Assembly: GCF_027244095.1 (NCBI RefSeq)
Contig: NC_069662.1
Span: 11,124,501-11,188,500, forward strand
DNA from: Hemicordylus capensis
Lineage: Eukaryota > Chordata > Lepidosauria > Squamata > Cordylidae
Direction of reading: 5' to 3'
Length of the DNA stretch: 64,000 bases
The position numbers were made by a program, and so were the translations under genes. This document shows positions 10,373 through 19,439 of this stretch, one piece after another; position 1 is the stretch's first letter, and every line of letters starts with the position of its first letter. A model generated the notes under the pieces. The model was not told the origin of the DNA, made no database searches, and saw only the letters and a program-made list of their open reading frames with translations.

Positions 10373-11040
10373 CCTACAGATCACTCAGTAGCCACAGCCT
10401 AGTTAATATCTTAAAGATTTCAGGATAAGACTTCCACATATATTAGAGCGAGACCATCCAACTCTCAAGTCTTTCTGACCTCCCTTTAACCTGTAACTGG
10501 TTGGTCTTATGAGTCAGCTAGAATGCAATATCCCCCCCCCGCCACCCCGATTTCATCTAATCTATTTTTACAAAGACCAAATCTGGATTAGAAAAGCCTT
10601 GGCTGACGAATCGGTTTGTCAGCCCACTAAAGCTGCAAACAATTATGCTTTCCTGAAGAATTGTTTTTTTCATCCACAATTGTATGCGGTATTTGCATGG
10701 GGTGTGTGTGGTGGGGGGGGGGGTGTTACAAAGCATACTTTTGCTTATTTTGAGATGAGGCACTTCCCATTCGCCTTCACACAGGAAATGTCTGCTAGAC
10801 TAGTCCCTTGCCATCTGCTTTGTTGAAAGAAGTGTTTGCACAGAAACTTTTTTTTCTCACTAAATCTGCTGCCCAATTGATCCGGTTCGCCTTTGTAATT
10901 GTCCGAATGATCTATCATAACTATTCATCTATGATTAATTGGGAAGGAGAGGTGGTCTTGTGGTAGCAAGCAGGAAAGGTGCCATTTGCTAAGCAGGGTC
11001 TGCCCTGGTTTGCATTTGAATGGGAGACTACATGTGTGAG

Positions 11041-11612
11041 TACTCAAGTCTCAAGTCTTTATTTTGGACCAGCATAACAACAAAGTAAACAAAAGAACAG
11101 TTAACACAATCTACTCCTACAAGGTAATAGGGGATTTCTATAAAATTACCTAGAACATAATATAGCAAGTAAGGTAAAGTGTGTTGTTGAGTCAGTGTCG
11201 ACTCCTGGCGCTCACAGAGCCCTGTGGTTTTCTTTGGTAGAATACAGGAGGGGTTGACCATTGCCTCCTCCCGTGCAGTATGAGATGATGCCTTTCAGCA
11301 TCTTCCTATATCGCTGCTGCCTGATATAGTACCAGTGAGGATTCAAATTGGCAACCTTCTGCATCTTAGTTGAGGATTTCCCTGCTGTGCCACCTAAGGT
11401 GGCAGTAGAAGAAGCTAAAAGTTAAGACTATGAACATAAGACTTTATGTAAAAACTAATCAACACTGGTATCAGAATGATACTGAGTATAAAGGTGGCAA
11501 GACGGCAAAATTATGTGCCTAATACAGAACGGTGATAACTCTCATATCACATTGTATTCTGTACTATGTATGGCAACAGCATCTCTGACCAGGGGATGCA
11601 ACAGACATACAG
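11041..11612 (-). mobile_element. LINE 3' fragment, itself interrupted
   Basis: CTTTATTTTGGACCAGC with following A-rich text resembles the reverse-strand 3' end of a LINE (compare 59998-60125, CTTTATTTTGATCATAAAT). GTGAG-like text flanks both sides. The copy is split by the SINE at 11166-11405. The family is not identified. Confidence 0.35.
11166..11405 (-). mobile_element. tRNA SINE with BovB-like tail (Sauria-SINE type)
   Basis: The reverse-strand tail GGTAAAGTGTGTTGTTGAGTC and GTCGACTCCTGGCGCTCAC match the forward copy at 60845-61100, including GCAGTATGAGATGATGCC. The GAGTCGACACTGACTC tail resembles the BovB-derived tail of Sauria SINEs. The tRNA-like head is degenerate at the right end (AATTGGCAACCTTCTGC). 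Confidence 0.65.
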
Positions 11613-11640
11613 TGAGCACTGTAAGATATTCTCCTTCGGG

Positions 11641-11771
11641 CAAGGGCGGGCAAACTTGGTCCTTCAGCTGTTGTTGAACTACAACTCCCATCATCCCCAG
11701 CCATGAGATGGTCAAATAGAACTGAAATTTCATTATGGTCAATTGACCAACATGACATTTGCCCACCCCTG
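11641..11771. mobile_element. hAT MITE, CAAGGGCGGGCAAACTTGG end
   Basis: Inverted ends CAAGGGCGGGCAAA and TTTGCCCACCCCTG are of the classic CAGGGGTGGGC hAT type. Flanking 8-mers CCTTCGGG (11633-11640) and TCTTAGTG (11772-11779) fit a decayed duplication of the SINE's CCTTAGGG. The MITE therefore sits in the composite SINE at the site also hit at 30595-30673. Confidence 0.7.
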
Positions 11772-11806
11772 TCTTAGTGGGATGGAGCCGTAGCTTAGTA
11801 GCTACC

Positions 11807-12103
11807 ATTTACTGAGTCAGACCACTGGTCCATCTAGCTCAGTGTTGTCTTCACAGATTGGTAGCTGCTTCTCCAAGGTTGCAGGCAGGAATCTCTCTCA
11901 AGCTTATCTTCGAGATGCTGCCAGGGAGGGAACTTGGAACCTAGATGCTCTTCCCAGAGCAGCTCCATCCCCTAAGGCTCCATCACCTAATCTTCCAAGG
12001 CTCACACTTCTAGTCTCCCATTCATATGCAGCCAAGGCAGACACTGCTTAGCTGAGGGGACAAGTCATGTTTGCCACCACAAGGCCATCTCTCCTCCTCT
12101 TTA
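11807..12103 (-). mobile_element. 5S/tRNA composite SINE
   Basis: Reverse copy: TTTACTGAGTCAGACCACTGG, GGTTGCAGGCAGGAATCTCTC, CTCCCTGG complement, then the 5S-like segment (GTCTCCCATTCATATGC, ACTGCTTAGCT) and head. A short CCTAAGGCTCCATCACC expansion lies near 11970-11995. Confidence 0.7.
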
Positions 12104-12425
12104 GTGGAAGAGCATCTGTATTCTTAAATGCAGAATCTCCCAAGTTCTCACCCTGGCATCTCCAGGTAAGGCTTGGAGAGACTCCTGCCTGAAACCTTGC
12201 AAAGCCACTGCCAGTCAGTGTAAACCAGAGATTCTCAACGTTGGGTCCCCAGATGTTATTGGACTTCAACTCCCATAACCCTAGCCCCAGTGACCTTTGG
12301 TTGGGGATTATGGGAGTTGAAGTCCAATAACATCTGGGGACCCAACGTTGAGAATCCCTGGTGTAGACAATGCTGAGCTTGATGGACCAAGGTTCTAACT
12401 CGGAAGAAGGCAGCTTCCTATGCCT
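12104..12425 (+). mobile_element. tRNA-type SINE body with hAT MITE inside
   Basis: Contains GTGGAAGAGCATCTG, CCTGGCATCTCCAGG, CTCCTGCCTGAAACCTTGC and, after the MITE at 12226-12360, GTAGACAATGCTGAGC and GGCAGCTTCCTATG. The 5S-like head is not visible. It abuts the reverse composite SINE on the left. Confidence 0.65.
12226..12360. mobile_element. Palindromic hAT MITE (135 bp)
   Basis: The arms mirror each other through CAACGTTGGG..CCCAACGTTG and AACTCCCATAA..TTATGGGAGTT. Ends are CAGAGATTC and GAATCCCTG. Flanking 8-mers GTGTAAAC (12218-12225) and GTGTAGAC (12361-12368) form a target duplication of the nnnTAnnn type. The insertion is inside a tRNA SINE. Confidence 0.85.
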
Positions 12426-12552
12426 CGTCCAATTAGTTTGGATGATCTAACCTTAGTGATTAATCAGCTACCACAGCAATCCTGTGCACTTCTACTCATT
12501 CCTGAGTAAACATTTCATTTCAATGGGACGTCTCCCATTTTGTTTCAATGGG

Positions 12553-12856
12553 AGAGGAGAGCTGGTCTTGTGGTAGGAAGCATGACTTGTCCCCTTAGCT
12601 AAGCAGGGCCCACCCTGGTTGCATATGAAAGGGAGACTAGAAGTGTGAGCACTGTAAGATATTCCCCTCAGGGGATGGAGCCGCTCTGGGAAGAGCAGAA
12701 GGTTCCAAGTTCTCTCCCTGGCTTCTCCAAAATAGGGCTGAGAGACACTCCTGCCTGCAACCTTGGAGAAGCTGCTGCCAGTCTGTGAAGACAATACTGA
12801 GCTAGGTAGACCAATGGTCTGACTCAGTATATGGCAGCTTCCTATGTTCCTATGTG
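12553..12856 (+). mobile_element. 5S/tRNA composite SINE (reference copy)
   Basis: Full copy. The head is GAGCTGGTCTTGTGG. The 5S-like block AGCTAAGCAGGG..CCCTGGTT..GGGAGAC then GCACTGTAAG parallels positions from about 50 to the end of vertebrate 5S rRNA. The tRNA-SINE body is GGATGGAGCC, GGTTCCAAGTTC and CTCCCTGGC, and the end is CTCAGTATATGGCAGCTTCC. Confidence 0.8.
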
Positions 12857-13250
12857 CACAAGGTTTCAGCCTTAGCAACCCTGGAACTCCAGAAGCAAGC
12901 CCCAGTTAACCAAAAAAGGGGCTTATGTCTTTGTCGAGTGGGCTTACTTCCAGGTAAGTGTCCATACTCAGACCGCGGTCTTCTGCACACCCACCTGGGA
13001 AGAAATCCCCTTGAAATGAATGTGATTTCCTTCCAGCTAAATGACAATTGGAATGAGAATGCTACAGTTGTAAATGTTGTAGCGCTAAGCATCATTTTGA
13101 GAGAGAAAAGAGCAAGACAGGATAGCCACATTCACACATGACATGGAACCGTGAGTCTAATGGACCCATGGTTCTGTCCATGCCCCACCCCCACCCGCTC
13201 TCCTGTCTGCATTCAGATGACAGGAAGAGTGTCCTCTCTGCAGTCTCATT

Positions 13251-13287
13251 GAGCTGGTCTTGTGGTAGCAAGCATGACTTGTCCCCA
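13251..13287 (+). repeat. Composite SINE head fragment
   Basis: Only the first 37 bases of the SINE head (GAGCTGGTCTTGTGGTAGC and GACTTGTCCCC) are present before unrelated sequence. Confidence 0.6.
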
Positions 13288-14521
13288 GACCACACAGCCA
13301 GTCACAGAGGGAGAGAGGAAGGATCTTCTTCCTCAACTCCTGTCCAGCCGAATGCAGCCTTCAGTGCTGCATTCAGATGCAGTGGAGGCTCCTTTACCCT
13401 TGGTTTTGAACAGTGAAACTCACTACAAACTGAGGGTTCAAACTGGAGTCTCTAGAGCACAACATCAGAATGTGGAAGGGATGAGACCAGAGTTGCACAT
13501 GTTCAGATGTAACTGCAAGGAAACCTCCTGCCCCTGCAACTCTGGTTCCCCGTTGCGTGCAAATGTGGTCAGGGAGGGAGGTGGGGAGGGAAGGAGGATT
13601 CTGACAGCATTCTGCAAATAAGTTCCCAATGAGTGAGCACTTCTGGCATGAGTGGGAACTTCTGCTCATTTCTTTGTCCTCTGAACCTGCCAATCCCGGG
13701 TTACCAGTCCCCTCCCAACACCTCATATCTAAACCTACATTCGAAATTGAGTGGAGGAAGCCCAGCATTGGCAATCCTCCATAGTAGGTTTGAACAACAG
13801 GGAAATTAGCAGAAGAACCAGCTCATGCCAGGAGTACTTGTTCTCTGGAAACCTCTGATTGCTGCCACCTTATTGCAGCAGGTCATCTGACACACCCAGA
13901 GAGATGGGCTAAAGGCACAGATGTGGACAAGCACAGATAAAGAGATAATTTATCTATGCTTCCATCCAGAGGTTTTATTAAAATGTGTAACCAGATACAA
14001 AAGATGCAGTTCAAAAAAAATTTCACTGTTCTAAAAGATCATTTGTGCAGCTCCAAAACTCATGTTATACAAAAGTTGTGTTGTCTTCTATGCTGTAAAA
14101 CGTGAGTGGTGACAATGAGAAAAGTCCTGTATTTACCTGAATCCAACACTAGGTTTTCTCCAAGTTCTTTGATGTTAGAATGTGGGGGGTCATCCAAAAT
14201 TCAGGGACCTCTTCCTTTTGGGTAAATAGTATAACCTATATTTAACCCATAAATTTTAAGCAGGTCATCTTAAACTCAGGGCTATCTTCTTTTTGGGTAT
14301 ATATGGTAAAGTGGACCATCCAGGCTCCTCTAGAACTCAGACCTTGGTCAAGCATCCCCATTTCTCTTCCCCCTGCCAAAGACGCTCCCCACAGACTCCA
14401 CTGCTCCTCCCCACAGAACAATCACTAGTGCCTACTATCACTCTCTTCTGCAATAGCACTGTCATATAACCAGTTCTGAGGATTTTCTATCCTAGATAGA
14501 AAATGTCATGGCTTCTAAATT
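13288..14521. other. No recognised feature
   Basis: Gene-free stretch. Short frames around 13260-13770 on both strands overlap one another and show no family pattern. A GT-rich AATGTGGGGGGTCATCC block and its near-duplicate (about 14140-14310) form a diverged direct repeat of about 100 bp containing TTTTGGGTA. Confidence 0.35.
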
Positions 14522-15462
14522 TTATTTATCTATTTATCACATTTACAGGTGAAACTCGGAAAATTAGAATATCGTGCAAAAGTCCATTAATTTCAGTAAT
14601 GCAAATTAAAAGGTGAAACTGATATATGAGACAGACGCATTTCATGCAAAGCGAGATAAGTCAAGCCTTAATTTGTTATAATTGTGATGATCATGGCGTA
14701 CAGCTCATAAAAACCCCAAATCCCCAAAACCCCCAAAAGTATACAGTGTACTGTGCTTGATTGGCCAGCAAACTCGCCTGACCTGACCCCATAGAGAATC
14801 TATGGGGCATTGCCAAGAGAAGGATGAGAGACATGAGACCAAACAATGCAGAAGAGCTGAAGGCCACTAATGAAGCATCCTGGTCTTCCATAACACCTCA
14901 TCAGTGCCACAGGCTGATAGCATCCATGCCACGCCACATTGAGGCAGTAATTGCTGCAAAAGGGGCCCAAACCAAGTACTGAATACATATGCATGCTTAT
15001 ACTTTTCAGAGGTCCGATATTGTTCTATTCTACAATCCTTGTCTTCTTGGTTCCATGTAATATTCTAATTTTCTGAGATTGTGGATTTGGGGTTTTCATG
15101 AGCTGTATGCCATGATCATCACAGTTATAACCAATTAAGGCTTGACTTATCTCGCTTTGCATGTAATGCGTCTGTCTCATATATCAGTTTCACCTTTTAA
15201 TTTGCATTACTGAAATTAATGGACTTTTGCATGATATTCTAATTTTCTGAGTTTCACCTGTATATCCCACTCTTCCTGCAAGGAGCCCAGAGTGGTGTGC
15301 ATGGTTATGTTTATCCTCACAACAACCCTGTGAGGGAGGTTAGGCTGAGAGAGACCTGTCTGGCCCAGAGTCAACCAGTGAGTTTCGTGGTTGAATGGGG
15401 ATTTGAACTCGGGTCTTCCCAGTCCTAGTCCAGCACTCTAACCACTACACCATGCTGGCTCG
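14522..15462 (-). mobile_element. MIR-type CORE-SINE split by a Tc1-type element
   Basis: The A/T-rich tail at 14522-14545 and the rest at 15261-15462 (TATCCCACTCTTCCTGC, CTCACAACAACCCTGTGAGG core, GGGGATTTGAACTCGGG, CTAACCACTACACCATGC) make one reverse-strand SINE. The Tc1-type element entered at a TA in its tail. Confidence 0.75.
14546..15260 (+). mobile_element. Tc1/mariner-type DNA transposon, internally deleted
   Basis: Long inverted ends of about 190 bp (CAGGTGAAACTCGGAAAATT at the left; AATTTTCTGAGTTTCACCTG at the right) are flanked by TA. The middle encodes the C-terminal end of a Tc1-like transposase on the plus strand, with PIENLWGIAKRRM and, further on, MPRHIEAVIAAKGA motifs. The N-terminal domain and most of the catalytic domain are missing, so the copy is not autonomous. 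Host is the MIR-type SINE around it. Confidence 0.85.
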
Positions 15463-15544
15463 CATGGCATGGCATGGCACGTGACACTAGGCAACCAAGG
15501 ATGGATGCATAGACAAGAAGGCAGTTCACATGATTATTCATGTG

Positions 15545-16290
15545 ATGGACAAGGTCTGCTCTTGACCTTTAAAACCCTACATGGCTTGGGGTCAGGGTAC
15601 CTGTCGGACCACATGCCCCCATAGGAATCTGCCAGGGCCCTTCATTTGGCATTTCAAGCCTGGCTCATGGTGCTGCCATTAATGGAAATCTGGCTGGTGG
15701 GGACTAGAGATGGGGATTTTTCACTTGTGGCCCCTTGGCTGTACAACACCCTCCCGGAAAAGCTTAGCCATCCCCCCCACCCCGCGTTCTTAAACAATTG
15801 AAGACACAAAAAGAGCCAGCATGGTGTAGTGGCTAGAGTGCTGGACTAGGACCGTGGAGACCCGAGTTCAAATCCCCATTCAGCCATGAGACTTGCTGGG
15901 AGACTCTGGGCCAGTCACTTCTCTCTCAGCCTAGCCTACTTCACAGGGTTGTTGTGAAAGAGAAACTGAAGTATGCAGTACACTGCTCTGGGCTCCTTGG
16001 AGGAAGAGCGGGATATAAATGTAATAATAATAATAATAATAATTAATCATCATCATCATCATCATCTTTAGAGAAGCTTTTTAATATATTATATGCTGCT
16101 CTATCTGGTAGGTCTTAGGTTTTTTTAATTTATAACCTTTTAATTCGAAACTCTTACAATTTGTAACTTAAAAGTGGTTTCCGACTTGCCTTTTAACTTT
16201 TTCAATTTTCTTGATTTTTGTTGGTTTATATTAACATGGTCAGCCAGCCTGAACTATAGTGTAGTGAAGGGGCATGGAATGAATAAATAA
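15545..16290 (+). mobile_element. L2-clade LINE 3' end, split by a SINE
   Basis: Text such as AAACCCTACATGGCTTGGGG followed by PLAVQHPPGKA-like coding resembles the RT C-terminus (the ALHGLGPPYL region) of L2-type elements. After the SINE at 15812-16065, AGAAGCTTTTTAATATATTATATGC and a 3'UTR end at AATAAATAATTAAAA follow. Confidence 0.55.
15812..16065 (+). mobile_element. MIR-type CORE-SINE
   Basis: Well-preserved copy: AGCATGGTGTAGTGGCTAGA, CCCGAGTTCAAATCCCC B box, CCTACTTCACAGGGTTGTTG core, GGCTCCTTGGAGGAAGAGC, then (ATA)n and (CAT)n simple repeats. Confidence 0.8.
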
Positions 16291-16333
16291 TTAAAATATA
16301 TATTCAGTTCAGGAGCTGTGCACACTCACATCT

Positions 16334-16638
16334 TGGGAGGAAAGCTGGTCTTGTGCTAGCAAGCATGAATCGTCCCTTTTGCTAAGCAGGGCCTGCCCTG
16401 GTTTGTATTTGAATGGGAGCACTGTATGATATTCCCCTTAGAGGACCAGGCCACTCTGAGAAGGGCATTTGCATGCAGAAGGTCCCAACTTCCCTCCCTG
16501 GCAGCATCTCCAAGATAAGGCTGAGAGAGCTTCCTGCCTGCAACCTTGGAGAAGCCGTTGCCAGTCTGTGTAGACAATACTGAGCTAGATGGACCAGTGG
16601 TCTGAGTTGGTATATGGCAGCTTTCTATGTCCATGTGA
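16334..16638 (+). mobile_element. 5S/tRNA composite SINE
   Basis: Full-length copy. Its tRNA-like middle keeps GCATGCAGAAGGTCCC, better than most copies, supporting descent of the body from a tRNA SINE. It is followed by a 3' MIR fragment at 16680. Confidence 0.75.
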
Positions 16639-16679
16639 TTGTGAGCCAGGAAAATCCCTGGTCATGTATCATGTCATGT

Positions 16680-16803
16680 ATCCCTCAGCCTAACCTACCT
16701 CACAGGGTTGTTGTGAGGATAAACATAACTATGTACACCACTTTGGGCTCCTTGGAGGAGAAGCAGGATAGAAATGTAGAAATAGAATAGAATAAAATAA
16801 AAA
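16680..16803 (+). mobile_element. MIR-type CORE-SINE, 3' half
   Basis: Starts in the core (CTCAGCCTAACCTACCTCAC) and runs to GGCTCCTTGGAGGAGAAGC and an A-rich tail. The tRNA-like head is absent. Confidence 0.65.
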
Positions 16804-17284
16804 ATAAATAGCAAAGTCGGAGGATGAAGAGGTGATTGGGAGAGAGGAGCTGTTTTGGAGGGCAATTCCTCCTTCTTTGGTAAAATGCTGGGTACAACAG
16901 TACCATCCGACCCAGCTCCTTTCCCCCCAAATGACCACTTCCTCTCCCTCCACCCTTGTTTCCCTCACACATGATCACAAAATGTGAGTGCACCCAGCTC
17001 CTAAACTGCGCAGTTCTGAAATTCCCTTTGGAAAAGCCCATCCATCTGTCCTCCTCATCTGTTCCTCTTACTTCTCTCTCTTCCTCTCCAAAAGAGTAAT
17101 TTTCAGCAGAGATCATCAAGCACATGGGTGGCTGATGAAGATTTGATCTTAGGGAAGGTTTCACTTCTTGTCAGGGCTGAATCCCTCACATCTTGAAATC
17201 GTGGTGTCTCATTCCCAGGTCACTCATGCCCAGCTGGGATTTCCTTTTTTTTAACATCAAGGGCCAGACTTCATTGGACTATTT

Positions 17285-17720
17285 TATTAAATGAAAAACA
17301 GCCCTGCTGGATCAGGCCCAAGGCCCATCTGCTCCAGCATCCTGTTTCACACAGTGGCCCATCAGATGCCTCTGGGAAGCCCACAAGCAAGAGATGAAGG
17401 CATGCCCTCTCTCCTGCTGTTGCTCCCCTGCAACTGGTATTGAGAGGCATCCTGCCTCTGAGGCTGGAGGCGGCCTATAGCCACCAGACTAGTAGCCATT
17501 GATAGACCTGTCCTCCATGAATTTGCCTTCTAAAGCCATCCATGCTAGTGGCTTCACCACATCCCGTGGCAGGGGATTCCATAGATGAATTATGCACTGT
17601 GTGGAAAAGGTGTTTCCTTTTGTCGATCCTAAATTTCCCAACATCCAGTTTCATGGGATGGCCCCTGTTTCTAGTTCTGAGCACAAAGTCTGATGCTGGG
17701 ACCCAAGCCATGCAGGGCTT
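17285..17720 (-). mobile_element. CR1-type LINE 3'UTR
   Basis: The GCTGGATCAGGCCCAAGG, CATCCTGTTTCACACAGTGG and GATAGACCTGTCCTCCATG blocks are also at 48695-48885 (same orientation) and 42230-42610 (opposite). In the opposite orientation the family ends in TTCTTA-type repeats, a CR1-like end. Only the 3' end is present. Confidence 0.55.
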
Positions 17721-19439
17721 TTAATGTAATAACCAGCACCTTAAAGCATGGAAAGCCATTGTCAGTCATTGTGGACAACATAGAACTAGAACGGAAAAGA
17801 GTGTGATTCAGTAGAAGGCAACTTAATATGTCCATCTGCCTTAAAGTCTTCTCCTTTGATCTAGAATGTCATGATCTCATTTGTGTGCGAGCAATGAGCT
17901 GATTCTGATTCTGCAATGGTGATGCTGAAGGCACTCTGTACATGTTTCAGGATGCTTTCACTATCAGATGCTCCAAGGCTGATCATTTTTGAAAAGGTGT
18001 CCCAGCTTCAAGACCTGGAGGAGTTGAGGCACTGATGATTATGAAGTGGGTGGGGGGTAGCACGAATGCTGCTTGGTAAAGCCGCAAATCAAGAACAATG
18101 CCAAGCTCTGTCTACCTTTTGGGGAAAGGGGAACGGATGTGGTGGAGGGAAACCACAGAAGCACATGATGTTAATGTGAGATGATGTAGGTGACCTGAAT
18201 AACTGCTTGGCACCAGCCTTGCATGGCCAGCTACGGGGAAAAGCTGGTTCACAAAGCTGGGCATTTAGATCATGCGTCACACAGAACAGCTTGTCCCTCT
18301 GACATTGACCCTGGGTTTAGATCCTACCACAAGGAGGTACATGGTGGTAGCAGTCACATGTGCTATTGCTCATGTGCCTTCTCCTATGCCATGTCACAAA
18401 ACAGTAGCACAGTGTGTGGGCAGTGGCCTGTGGTTCCATTGATTGATTGATTGATTGATTGAATTATACCCCAACCCTCCAGAACACTACTGCTCGGGAT
18501 GGCTCACAACAATAAAATAGATACAATATACAATAAAAGCAATAAAATTAACCAAATTAAGTGAACGAGTTAAGTCAGGTTAAAAACCACAATCAGCATC
18601 AAATTGCAGATTTTAAAAAAATTACGGTAAAAGTTGAGAATTATTATGGTGGAGTTTTGGTGGCTTCTGTTGGCACCACCACAGTGACCACTGGCCTCCA
18701 CAGCCTCCCACCTACTTGCCTGCATCCCTCCCTTTCTCATCAGATCTGGCAAAGAACCAGAGCTGAGGAAGCCACCTGCCCGTCTCCCCCGCCCCCCGGC
18801 TAATGACTGCCCAGCGACATGCGCCAGGTAGTGACGTCATTACCTGGCAAAGTCTACAAGACCTGAGGGAGAGAGGACAGTTTGATTGATGGTGCTGAGG
18901 AAAGAGGAAGCTGCATTCCTGAGAAACAGTTGTTTGCTGATCTTGAGGAGGGAGGGCGCAACAAGCTTGTAGCAACATTTCCACAGAAAGGATATAAAAT
19001 AAATCAATAAATCACCAGGAAAACAAGAGGGGAAGGAGAAGCTAGGTCTGCTATGGCTGGGAATCTCCTAGGGTAGGATTGCTGGCTGGCTGGCTGGCAG
19101 TATTTGTGTCTTTGCCAGAGGAGAAGCCTGAGTGGAGGATTCCTTCATTCCAGGTGAGGGTCGCAGCTTGTGGGAGGCCCACATTCCTGAGCTGAGTCAA
19201 TTTGACTGCTGGTGTTGAATACAAGGCTTGGACCAGAGGAGCTTTGCTCCCAGGAGCTTGCAAACAGATAACGAAGGAGTTTAGCAGGAGTTTTGGAGGA
19301 GATTGGCGGGGAAAGCTGTGGCGAGACACACAAGGCAAGAACAAGGTGAGTGCTTCCCAACCTTTGTCCTTTTCTTGGAGGACAAAACTAAAAACCATTA
19401 GCTGACAACTGTACCCAGTATCTATCTTCAAACCCCATA
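17721..19439. other. Gene-free stretch before a CR1 copy
   Basis: Contains a (GATT)n run near 18440 and an A/T-rich LINE-tail-like segment around 18450-18620. The region 18700-19430 may be the 5' leader of the CR1 element that follows, but I cannot define its start. Confidence 0.35.

Larger units (their letters stand above)
10942..11805 (+). mobile_element. 5S/tRNA composite SINE, interrupted twice
   Basis: The head and 5S-like segment run 10942-11040. The copy appears to resume at about 11613 (TGAGCACTGTAAGATATTCT), is interrupted again by a hAT MITE at 11641-11771, and continues GGATGGAGCCGTAGCTTAG to about 11805. The first interruption (11041-11612) holds a LINE 3' tail and a BovB-tailed SINE. 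Confidence 0.6.

Noticed and set aside
12553-12856. A functional 5S rRNA gene
   Set aside because: Only the internal segment is similar; the 5' half and secondary structure partners of 5S are missing and the unit is repeated as a SINE.
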